Below, one piece after another: positions 1 through 6,495 of a DNA stretch of 7,979 nucleotides. Within the stretch, counting starts at the first letter, position 1. Each line of letters begins with the position of its first letter. Source of the DNA: CAZWMK01 sp964635065 (GTDB lineage: Bacteria > Pseudomonadota > Alphaproteobacteria > Sphingomonadales > Sphingomonadaceae); assembly GCA_964635065.1 (NCBI GenBank), contig CAZWMK010000103.1, positions 1-7,979 on the forward strand, read 5' to 3'. Both the position numbers and the translations under genes were made by a program. The notes beneath the pieces were generated by a model. The model searched no databases. It saw nothing but the letters and a program-made list of their open reading frames with translations, and was not told where the DNA came from.

Positions 1-35
1 CCGCAGCGTATCGAGTGCCGCCTACTGTGCGACGA

Positions 36-58
36 CTGACACGCTGTTACAATGTCAG
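36..58. repeat. 6-bp-arm inverted repeat at the left edge
   Basis: CTGACA (36-41) and TGTCAG (53-58) are perfect inverted arms separated by 11 bases. The spacer and right arm contain TACAAT (48-53), a good match to a -10 box, but no convincing -35 box stands upstream. No gene is visible in bases 1-119, and what lies to the left is outside the window. The repeat could be an operator or chance. Confidence 0.25.
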
Positions 59-82
59 CCTGAACACAAGCTGAGCATGAAG

Positions 83-114
83 CACCGGAAAGCGGATGTC
101 CGCGCGACGCGGTG
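83..114 (-). terminator. possible weak hairpin terminator after the PEP-CTERM gene
   Basis: Two nested inverted repeats lie just beyond the stop codon of the minus-strand PEP-CTERM gene. The outer arms are CACCG (83-87) and CGGTG (110-114). The inner arms are GCGGA (92-96) and TCCGC (99-103). On the minus strand the inner stem is followed by TTTCC, which is only a short T run. The stems are short and interrupted, so termination is a guess based on position. Confidence 0.2.
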
Positions 115-119
115 GGCGA

Positions 120-503
120 TCAGCGCTTGCGCCGGTAGGCGTGCAGCCCGGCAAAGCCAAGAATGCCCATGCCGAGAAGGGCCAGCGCGGCCGGTTCGGG
201 AACAGAGGTCGAAGCACCACCACGTCCGGCGGGTACGGCGCTGTTCGACAGCAAAACAGGCTGATTCTGCGCGCCAGCACCACGCGCGCCGACTGCACCC
301 GACTGGATGGCTTCAGGTATGGCTGCGACTTGCGCAGGCGTCTGCTGTGCTGTCATCGGATCACAGGCCGGTGCTGCAGGCTTGGGCGCCATGCGGGCGA
401 TCCGTGGTTTCTTGGGCTTGTCGGCAAGATGCACCGCCGTTCCACCCAGAAGGGCGCCCGTTCCGGCGGCAACACAAAATTGCGCGATGCGCAAGCTGAT
501 CAT
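120..503 (-). CDS. small PEP-CTERM sorting domain protein
   Basis: The product is 127 residues and is predicted to be exported and then handled by an exosortase. The C-terminus carries the full three-part PEP-CTERM signal: VPEP at residues 101-104, a hydrophobic segment (about 105-120, beginning AALALLG) and a basic tail ending RRKR. The N-terminus (about residues 5-25) is also hydrophobic and could be a signal peptide or anchor. The middle (about 28-100) is low complexity, rich in Ala, Pro, Gln and Gly, and has no recognisable domain. In known systems exosortase removes the C-terminal signal and such proteins are often linked to exopolysaccharide or the cell surface; no exosortase gene is in this window. 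The ATG at 503 is forced by an in-frame TAA two codons upstream. The nearest purine-rich stretch (GAGGGAAG) is about 16 bases away, so the ribosome site is weak. The gene diverges from the protease at 824. The sorting signal is certain enough; the role is unknown. Confidence 0.85.
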   Translation of the reverse strand: MISLRIAQFCVAAGTGALLGGTAVHLADKPKKPRIARMAPKPAAPACDPMTAQQTPAQVAAIPEAIQSGAVGARGAGAQNQPVLLSNSAVPAGRGGASTSVPEPAALALLGMGILGFAGLHAYRRKR

Positions 504-543
504 CGATTAGGCCCCCGACTTCCCTCAACGTCGATTGGTCCCG

Positions 544-557
544 ACACAGGCCTGTGT
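544..557. promoter_or_regulatory. perfect 14-bp palindrome, candidate operator
   Basis: ACACAGGCCTGTGT reads identically on both strands. It lies about 40 bases upstream of the PEP-CTERM start codon, a position where a dimeric regulator could act on that gene. No regulator can be named from the sequence. A perfect 7-bp half-site palindrome is unlikely by chance in a spacer of this length, but not impossible. Confidence 0.35.
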
Positions 558-573
558 GCGATGTCCCTTACGG

Positions 574-639
574 GCATGGCTTGGTGCCTGTATCAGTGCG
601 AACATAGTTGGTGGTCCGCACACTGCTTGTAACAGGCAC
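574..639. repeat. interrupted long inverted repeat
   Basis: GTGCCTGT (574-581) pairs with ACAGGCAC (632-639), and inside it GTGCG (586-590) pairs with CGCAC (617-621). Together they could form an interrupted stem with a 26-base loop. It could be RNA structure in the leader of the minus-strand gene, a spaced protein site, or chance. Confidence 0.25.
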
Positions 640-682
640 GGTTTAACGGTGGGCTAACGCGCCGGGAAGTTTTTTTCGCGGT

Positions 683-710
683 AGCAACGATTACGGCACT
701 GATCGTTGCT
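683..710. promoter_or_regulatory. perfect 9-bp-arm inverted repeat, candidate operator or leader hairpin
   Basis: AGCAACGAT (683-691) and ATCGTTGCT (702-710) are exact inverted arms around a 10-base spacer. The site lies about 115-140 bases upstream of the protease start. A run of seven T sits just before it on the plus strand, the wrong side for a plus-strand terminator, and on the minus strand that run reads as A. A regulator-binding site or RNA hairpin is therefore more likely than an intrinsic terminator. Confidence 0.4.
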
Positions 711-734
711 GAAATACAACATTGTGCTGCCAAA

Positions 735-761
735 TTGGCTGTATTTAACCATGATTATAAG
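735..761 (+). promoter_or_regulatory. possible promoter of the protease gene
   Basis: TTGGCT (735-740) and TATAAG (756-761) resemble -35 and -10 boxes in the AT-rich part of the spacer, about 60 bases before the protease start codon. The 15-base spacing is short, and this lineage often has poorly conserved promoters, so the call is tentative. Confidence 0.25.
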
Positions 762-811
762 CGTGGTAGAAAGCTATCAGGGGGCATTCGGATTGGCGTT
801 GGCCTATCGAC

Positions 812-815
812 GGAG
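812..815 (+). promoter_or_regulatory. ribosome binding site deciding the protease start
   Basis: GGAG ends 8 bases before the ATG at 824, which is ideal spacing. The in-frame GTG at 815 overlaps it and the ATG at 818 is only 2 bases away, so both are unlikely starts. Confidence 0.55.
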
Positions 816-823
816 TGATGCCC

Positions 824-1423
824 ATGCAATCGGCTGTGGCTTTGATGCTTGCAACGACCGCCCTGCTTTTTGCGGGCAGTGTCGACACTCCGGCCTCGCC
901 CTCCGCCAAGCCGGCTCCGCGCATCGCTGCGGTTTCCGTCCAGGCTTCGGGATTGCCGGACGCCAGCAGCTTCAAGCCGGGCGTGTTCGATACGCCTGCT
1001 CATGACGTGACGAAGGCAGGTGCCGCCGGCGAAGGTCAGTCGCGGCCGTTCCGGCGTGATGTCGATGGGCATTTCTACGTCACTGCGAATGTGAATGGTA
1101 CGCCGATCCGTTTCCTCGTGGATACGGGGGCAACCATTGTCGTATTGCGCAAGGCCGATGCCGAGCGGGCAGGATTGCACCTGCGTGCCGCTGATTATCA
1201 TCAGTCGGCAAGCACGGCTGGCGGCGATGTGGCCATCGCTCCGGTGCGCCTGAACAGCATGGCGGTCGATAATGTTGCGGTCAACAATGTCGAAGCAGCG
1301 GTCGATCAGGGCGAACTGGATGTCTCGCTCCTCGGCCAGAGCTATCTCAATCGCATTCAAGGCCTGAATATTGACGGCGACCGCCTGACCCTGCGTAGCA
1401 GCAGCGTGCGCAAGGCGGCTTAG
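824..1423 (+). CDS. exported retropepsin-like aspartic protease, DTGA family
   Basis: The product is 199 residues from the ATG at 824. It matches the clan AA single-domain aspartic proteases of the DTGA type common in alphaproteobacteria. The catalytic motif is FLVDTGAT with the active Asp at residue 100, preceded by the typical strand GHFYVTANVNGTPIR (about 82-96). The second hallmark, SLLGQSYLNRI (about 168-178), and the closing strand DRLTLRS fit the family. Enzymes of this fold work as homodimers, each subunit giving one Asp. Residues 1-18 are hydrophobic and end in FAGS, so a signal peptide is likely, followed by an Ala/Pro-rich linker to about residue 75; the protease should act in the periplasm. 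Its substrate is unknown. It diverges from the PEP-CTERM gene, and its TAG overlaps the stop of the convergent tetR-type gene. In-frame starts at 815 and 818 are possible alternatives. Confidence 0.85.
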   Translation: MQSAVALMLATTALLFAGSVDTPASPSAKPAPRIAAVSVQASGLPDASSFKPGVFDTPAHDVTKAGAAGEGQSRPFRRDVDGHFYVTANVNGTPIRFLVDTGATIVVLRKADAERAGLHLRAADYHQSASTAGGDVAIAPVRLNSMAVDNVAVNNVEAAVDQGELDVSLLGQSYLNRIQGLNIDGDRLTLRSSSVRKAA

Positions 1424-2055
1424 TCGGCTACTTCGTGCAGTCGCAGAAAAAGCTCGACAATATGTTGCACATGCTGCCGCCGCTTGGCGTCACTGCACCA
1501 TGCTGGCAGGCCGCACAGGCTGCGTAGATGACTTTCCCCAAGGAGCATCTGCAAAAACAGGATGGCGGCTTCTTCCGGGTTATTGACGACGAGTAGGCCC
1601 TGCGCCTGCTGGCGCGCGAGATAGCCACCGATCAATCGGTGCGCGGCTTCCGGGCCGGAGGCATAGAACTGGCTGCCCAGTTCGGGAAATTTCATCGTTT
1701 CATTGGCGATCACGCGCAGGAGCGACATCAGTTCTGGATCGCCCAGCCGCTGACTGAAATATTCCCCGATGATGCTCAGTGCTTCATGCGGGCGCTTGTC
1801 GTCGATGGTCGCGCTCTGGATGGCGCGCAGCAGATCGTCGGATGCATCTTCGACAACGGCGCGCAGCAGGCCGGACTTGTTTTCGAATAATTCGTAAAGG
1901 GTCGAAAGCGAGCCGCCCGAGCGGCTGACGATATCGTTGAGTGTCGTGGCACCGTAACCTTTTTCCAGAAACAGGTGACGTGCGGCGTCGATCATGGCGC
2001 GCCGCCTTTTGTCGCGGCGCTGATCATGGCATGTCGAGGCGGAACTGATTGTCAT
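1420..2055 (-). CDS. TetR/AcrR-family transcriptional repressor, probable regulator of the efflux operon
   Basis: The product is 211 residues from the ATG at 2055; a TTG one codon upstream is an alternative start. The N-terminal DNA-binding domain spans about residues 20-66. It has the family pattern AARHLFLEKGYGATTLNDI, a helix-turn-helix, and the recognition helix region SLSTLYELFENKSGLL (about 49-64). The remaining roughly 140 residues are helical and divergent, as expected for a ligand-binding and dimerisation domain; the pattern is compatible with AefR-like C-terminal domains, but I cannot confirm that. The gene is divergent from the efflux operon, with about 140 bases between the start codons. 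This is the classic arrangement of a local repressor that releases the pump genes, and often its own gene, on binding a pump substrate. The 3' end overlaps the protease stop by 4 bases. No good Shine-Dalgarno sequence is seen. The family is secure; the target is inferred from position. Confidence 0.9.
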   Translation of the reverse strand: MTISSASTCHDQRRDKRRRAMIDAARHLFLEKGYGATTLNDIVSRSGGSLSTLYELFENKSGLLRAVVEDASDDLLRAIQSATIDDKRPHEALSIIGEYFSQRLGDPELMSLLRVIANETMKFPELGSQFYASGPEAAHRLIGGYLARQQAQGLLVVNNPEEAAILFLQMLLGESHLRSLCGLPAWCSDAKRRQHVQHIVELFLRLHEVAD

Positions 2056-2100
2056 CAAAAGTGCATGACTCGCATGGCATCGGGAACGTTGACGAGAACT

Positions 2101-2114
2101 GTAATCAACATTAC
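2101..2114. promoter_or_regulatory. candidate TetR operator between the divergent genes
   Basis: GTAAT (2101-2105) and ATTAC (2110-2114) form an inverted repeat with a 4-base centre. It lies about 45 bases from the repressor start and 85 from the adaptor start. A weaker repeat, GTTGA (2088-2092) with TCAAC (2105-2109), overlaps it, and TTGACG (2089-2094) resembles a -35 box for the efflux operon, although no good -10 follows. TetR-family operators are typically short inverted repeats covering such promoters. Location is the main support. Confidence 0.35.
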
Positions 2115-2186
2115 GGAACTTGCCAAGTCATTCACGTTGCCGGTTGAGCAGCGAGGGATTCGGGCTACGGAACTGATATGTGGATC

Positions 2187-2191
2187 AGGGG
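2187..2191 (+). promoter_or_regulatory. ribosome binding site deciding the adaptor start
   Basis: AGGGG stands 6 bases before the ATG at 2198. An in-frame GTG at 2180 would add six residues (MDQGWG) ahead of a lipoprotein signal that is complete from the ATG, so 2198 is preferred. Confidence 0.5.
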
Positions 2192-2197
2192 TGGGGC

Positions 2198-3328
2198 ATG
2201 CGAGCGATAGGGTTTTTTCTTGGCGTCACGGCGGTTGTGACGGTCGCTGGCTGCAAACCGTCAGCGCCGCCGCCCATGCCCCCCGCCGAAGTCGAGGCGA
2301 TCACGATTGCGCCTGAACCCCTGATGCGCATTGTCGAGGTGCCCGGTCGCGTCCAGGCGATCCGCACAGCGGAAGTGCGCGCACGGGTCGATGGCATCAT
2401 CGAGCGGCGTGTCTATGTGGAAGGCAGCGATGTCCGGGCTGGCGCGCCGTTGTTCAATATCGATCCCAAGCCACTGCGGGCGCAGGCTAATGCCGCTTCT
2501 GCCGCCCTGCGCCGGGCCGAGGCGGAGGCTGCCAACGCCAGCCGCGATGTTGCGCGTTTCCAGCCGCTTGTCGCACGCAATGCGATCAGCCAGCAGGAAT
2601 TCGACGCTGCCCGCGCGCGCGCCGATCAGGCCGCAGCCGATGTGCGTTCAGCGCAGGCGCAGCTTGAGCAGGCACAGCTGAATCTGGGCTATGCGACCGT
2701 CACCGCACCGATTTCCGGTCGTGCCGGTCGCGCGCAGGTGACGGAAGGTGCGCTTGCCAGCGCCACGCAAGGCACGCTTTTGACGACGATCGAGCAGATC
2801 GACACCGTCTATGTGAACTTCTCGCAATCCAGCAATGATCTCATGGCATTGCGCCGGGATATCGAGGCCGGACGCCTGTCGGCACCAGCCAAGGGCCGGA
2901 CCAGGGTGACGCTGGAACTGGAAGACGGAACGGTGTTCGATCAAACCGGCTATCTGGATTTTGCCGACATGTCGGTCGATCCGATGACGGGTACTGTCTC
3001 GCAACGTGCCGAGTTTCCCAATCCGCGTCGCACCCTGTTGCCAGGCGAGTTCGTGCGCGCCCGGATCGAGGCGGGCATGGATGCCAACGGCATTGCCGTG
3101 CCGCAGCGCGCGGTGATGCTGACAGCGCAGGGGGCGTCGGTCATGATTGTCAGCAAGGACAATCGCGCCTTGCCGCAGCCCATCAAGCTCGGGCCGCAGA
3201 TCGGCCATAAATGGACCGTCATCGAAGGCCTGAAACCCGGCGACAGGGTCGTTACAGAAGGATTGATCAAGCTTCAGCCCGGCATGAGCGTCAAAGTCGT
3301 TCCTGCCGTGAAGAAGCAGGCCAACTGA
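2198..3328 (+). CDS. RND efflux periplasmic adaptor subunit, AcrA/MexA type (lipoprotein)
   Basis: The product is 376 residues, near the usual length for AcrA and MexA. It links the inner-membrane pump to the outer-membrane channel. Residues 1-19 are a lipoprotein signal ending VAGC, with Cys19 as the lipid-modified residue, so the mature protein should be anchored in the inner membrane facing the periplasm. Domains in order are a first half lipoyl domain (about 57-92, RVDGIIERRVYVEGSDV), an alpha hairpin or coiled coil rich in Ala, Gln and Arg (about 93-162), a second half lipoyl domain (about 163-198, containing TVTAPISGRAG), a beta barrel (about 202-292, with the typical VDPMTGTVSQRAEFPNP) and a membrane-proximal domain (about 293-370). 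It is the first gene of the operon; its TGA is followed after 1 base by the pump ATG, which implies coupled translation. An in-frame GTG at 2180 is the alternative start. Confidence 0.95.
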   Translation: MRAIGFFLGVTAVVTVAGCKPSAPPPMPPAEVEAITIAPEPLMRIVEVPGRVQAIRTAEVRARVDGIIERRVYVEGSDVRAGAPLFNIDPKPLRAQANAASAALRRAEAEAANASRDVARFQPLVARNAISQQEFDAARARADQAAADVRSAQAQLEQAQLNLGYATVTAPISGRAGRAQVTEGALASATQGTLLTTIEQIDTVYVNFSQSSNDLMALRRDIEAGRLSAPAKGRTRVTLELEDGTVFDQTGYLDFADMSVDPMTGTVSQRAEFPNPRRTLLPGEFVRARIEAGMDANGIAVPQRAVMLTAQGASVMIVSKDNRALPQPIKLGPQIGHKWTVIEGLKPGDRVVTEGLIKLQPGMSVKVVPAVKKQAN

Positions 3329-3329
3329 G

Positions 3330-6300
3330 ATGCTGGCACGCGCCTTCATCGACCGGCCGGTTTTCGCATGGGTGATTGCCCTGTCGATTGCTCTGGCCGG
3401 TCTGCTCTCGCTCATGGCTTTGCCGGTCGAACAATATCCGACCGTCGCGCCGCCATCTCTCAGTGTGCGGGTCGCGTACCCTGGCGCCGACGCCAATACG
3501 CTTGAGCAGAATGTCACGTCGATCATCGAACAGGAAATGAACGGTGTTGACGGTTTCCTCTACATGGCCTCGACCAGCCAGTCGGACGGCACGGCGGAAA
3601 TCACGCTGACCTTCGAGAGCGGGACCGAGATCGATCTGGCCGAGGTCGAAGTGCAGAACCGCCTGCGCCGCGTCGAGGCGCGTCTGCCGGAAGAAGTCCG
3701 CCGTCAGGGAATTCTTGTCGATCAGGCCAACCCCGGCTTTTTGATGATCGTCGGCTTGAAATCGCCCAATGGCACGAAGTCTCAGCTTGAGCTCAGCCAC
3801 TTCGCCACGGTGCGCGTCATGGATGAACTGCGCCGCGTTCCGGGGGTCGGCGATGTGCAGCTGTTCGGTTCGGAATATGCCATGCGCATATGGCTCGATC
3901 CGCACAAGCTGGCGGGATTCAACTTGTCTCCGGCAGAAGCCCTTGCCGCGGTGCGCGAACAGAACAGCCAGACGGCTGCGGGCGAAATTGCCGGACTGCC
4001 CGCCCTTCCGGGCGTGGAGATGACGGCTACCGTCATTACGCCGCGACGTCTGAGGACGCCGGAACAGTTTGAAGATATCATCTTGCGCGCCAACCCCGAT
4101 GGATCGACCGTCAGGCTGCGCGATGTGGGCCGGGTTGCACTAGGTGCGGCCACGCAGGGCTTCACGGCGCGGGCCGGGGGAAAGCCCATCACCGGCATGG
4201 CTGTCCAGCTGGCATCAGGCGCCAATGCCCTGTCGACGGCGCAGGGCGTGAAAGACAAGCTGGCCGAAATAGCGCCCAGTTTCCCGCCGGACGTCGAATG
4301 GGTCATTCCGTATGACACATCGCCGTTCGTTGCTATTTCGGTGCGCGAAATCGTCAAGACCCTGGTCGAGGCGGTGTTGCTGGTCTTCCTGGTGATGTTC
4401 GTCTTTTTGCAGAACCTGCGCGCGACGATTATTCCCACCATCATCGTTCCGGTGGCGCTTCTGGGCACCTGCCTTGGGCTTCTGGCGCTGGGCTATTNNN
4501 NNNNNNNTGCTGTCGCTGTTCGGCATGGTGCTGGCAATCGGTATCCTGGTCGATGACGCCATCGTCGTCGTCGAAAATGTCGAACGCATCATGAAGGAGG
4601 AGGGGCTTCCCCCGCGCGAGGCGACGATCAAGGCAGTGCAGCAGATCATCGGCGCGATCATCGGCATCACCCTCGTTTTGACTGCCGTTTTTGTCCCCAT
4701 GGCCTTCTTCCCCGGAACGCCGGGTGGCATTTATCGCCAGTTCTCGGTGACTTTGGTGCTGTCGATGGCGTTTTCCGCGCTCTTGGCGCTGACGCTGACG
4801 CCGGCGCTGTGCGCAACCATTCTCAAGCCGCACAGCCATGAACCCCATCCGGGCTTCATCGGCCGGTTTTTCGAGCGGTTCAACAACTGGTTCGACCGCG
4901 CGACGCGCAGCTATGACGGACGCGTTCGTCAGATCCTGCGCAAACCGCTGCGCTGGATGGCGATCTATGCGGCGCTGGTTGCCGCCGTGGCGCTGATGTT
5001 CTCGAACCTGCCGAGCAGCTTCCTGCCCGATGAGGATCAGGGCGTGTTGTTCACCGTCGTCCAGCTTCCGGCGGGCGCAACGCAGGAACGCACGATCGAA
5101 GTCGTCGCCAAGGCGGAAAAAGTATTCGAAGCGCAACCGCAGGTCGACAATGTCTTTGCCGCCGTTGGTTTCAGCTTCTTTGGCAGTGGTCAGAACATGG
5201 CCATGATGTTCGTAGCGCTGAAGCCATGGGATGAACGGCCCGGTATCGAAAACCATTCGACGACCGTAGTTGCCAATTCCATGCAGCAACTGGCCGGGAT
5301 CCGGGAGGGGATGATCTTTGCCCTGAACCCGCCCGCCATTTCCGAACTTGGCAACGCCAGCGGTTTCAATTTCCGCCTGCGCGACTCTGGCGGACAGGGG
5401 CAGGAAAAGCTGATCATGGCGCGCAACATGCTGCTTGGCATGGCCGCGCAAAGCCCGAAGCTCATGGGCGTGCGTCCGGAAGGTCAGTCTGAAGGACCGC
5501 AGCTTCAGGTCATGATCGACCGCGTCAAGGCACGGACGCTCGGCTTGCAGATTGCAGACATCAACAACACGTTGTCGATCAGCTTCGGTTCGGCCTATGC
5601 AAACGACTTCACGCGCGATGGCCGGGTTCTGCGTGTCATTTTGCAGGCCGATGCGCCTGCGCGCATGACGCCAGAGGATCTGCTCGATCTGCGTGTCCGC
5701 AACGAGCGTGGCGAGATGGTCCCGTTCTCGGCCTTCACGACCGTGAAATGGACTGCGGGGCCGCAGCAGTTGCAGCGTTACAATGGCGTGCCGTCGCTCA
5801 CCATTTCGGGCAATGCGGCACCCGGTGTCAGTACCGGCGAGGCCCTGGCGGAGATGGAGCGCCTGTTCCAGCAGCTGCCGCCCGGTTTCGACTATGAATG
5901 GTCGGGATTGTCGCTGGAAGAAAAACAGTCGGCCGGTCAGGTGCCTGCGTTGCTTGCCCTGTCGATGCTGATTGTCTTTCTCGTGTTGGCAGCCCTTTAT
6001 GAAAGCTGGACGATCCCGCTGGCGGTTATGCTGGTTGTGCCGCTTGGCCTGATCGGTGCCTTGCTTGCCGCTTTTGGCGCCGGACTGTCGAACGACATCT
6101 ATTTCAATGTCGGCATGATCACCATCATCGGGCTGTCTGCCAAAAACGCCATCCTGATTGTCGAGTTTGCGCGCGATCTCGAAAAGGAAGGCAAGGATGT
6201 GGTCGAGGCGACGATCATGGCGGCACGCCTGCGCCTCAGACCGATCCTTATGACCTCGCTGGCGTTCATCCTTGGTGTCCTGCCGCTGGTATTGAGCGCG

Positions 6301-6495
6301 GGGGCAGGGGCGGCCAGCCGCAATGCCGTGGGCACGGGCGTCATGGGCGGGATGGTATCGGCAACCTTCCTTGCAATCTTCTTCGTTCCGGTCTTCTTCG
6401 TTCTGGTCCGCAAGCTTTTCCCTGGAAAGCCGCCTGTCCCTTCCGAACCGACATCGCCCATGACAGCCACGCCGGAGACCAAGCATGAAGGCTGA
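3330..6495 (+). CDS. RND multidrug efflux transporter, HAE1 family, AcrB/MexB type (contains an assembly gap)
   Basis: This is the proton-driven inner-membrane pump of the tripartite system. About 1054 residues are expected once the gap is closed, against 1049 in AcrB. It opens with the family start FIDRPVFAWVIA (6-17). The two halves each have a transmembrane block and a periplasmic loop. The proton-relay residues of AcrB are all present: the Asp pair in GILVDDAIVVVENVER (about 408-409), Lys938 in GLSAKNAILIVEF, and Arg968 and Thr975 in RLRLRPILMTS. Phenylalanines matching the AcrB binding pocket are kept: Phe137 (NPGFLM), Phe179 (QLFGSEYAMR), those in VFAAVGFSFFG and that in MMFVALKPW. Ten N at 4498-4507 shift the frame, so a naive translation stops early at 4556; the match to the family is continuous across the gap. 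The ATG is 1 base after the adaptor stop, and the 3' end overlaps the channel gene by 11 bases. Likely substrates are amphiphilic drugs, but the exact range cannot be read from the sequence. Confidence 0.96.
4498..4507. other. assembly gap (10 N) inside the pump gene
   Basis: The gap falls between LLALGY and LSLFGMVLAIG, in transmembrane helix 4 just before the proton-relay aspartates. Homologues have four residues here, such as SINV or SINT. The base before the gap (T at 4497) starts a Ser-compatible codon. The TG after it ends a codon of the form nTG (Val, Leu or Met). Exactly nine unknown bases fit, so the ten N are one too many. Confidence 0.9.

Larger units (their letters stand above)
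504..823. other. 320-base intergenic spacer with several inverted repeats
   Basis: This spacer separates the divergent PEP-CTERM and protease genes, so it should carry both promoters. No convincing coding frame fills it. It holds a perfect 14-bp palindrome (544-557), an interrupted long inverted repeat (574-639), a run of seven T (670-676), a perfect 9-bp-arm inverted repeat (683-710), and an AT-rich stretch (about 710-770) with a possible promoter for the protease. No tRNA or recognised riboswitch is visible. Confidence 0.6.

Noticed and set aside
96..632. A 178-codon plus-strand open frame across the PEP-CTERM gene
   Set aside because: It is rich in Arg, Cys and Trp without a domain, whereas the minus strand gives a textbook PEP-CTERM signal.
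670..710. T run plus inverted repeat read as an intrinsic terminator
   Set aside because: The T run precedes the hairpin on the plus strand and becomes an A run after it on the minus strand, so it fits a terminator on neither strand.
755..1360. A 201-codon minus-strand open frame opposite the protease
   Set aside because: The plus strand has the DTGA motif and other family hallmarks; the antisense frame has low-complexity composition only.
2648..3526. A 292-codon minus-strand open frame opposite the adaptor and pump genes
   Set aside because: It crosses the junction of two clear plus-strand genes and has no recognisable domain; a GC-rich shadow frame.
3330..4556. A truncated 408-residue pump gene ending shortly after the N gap
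   Set aside because: The last residues after the N run are out of frame; the family sequence continues in another frame because of one surplus N.
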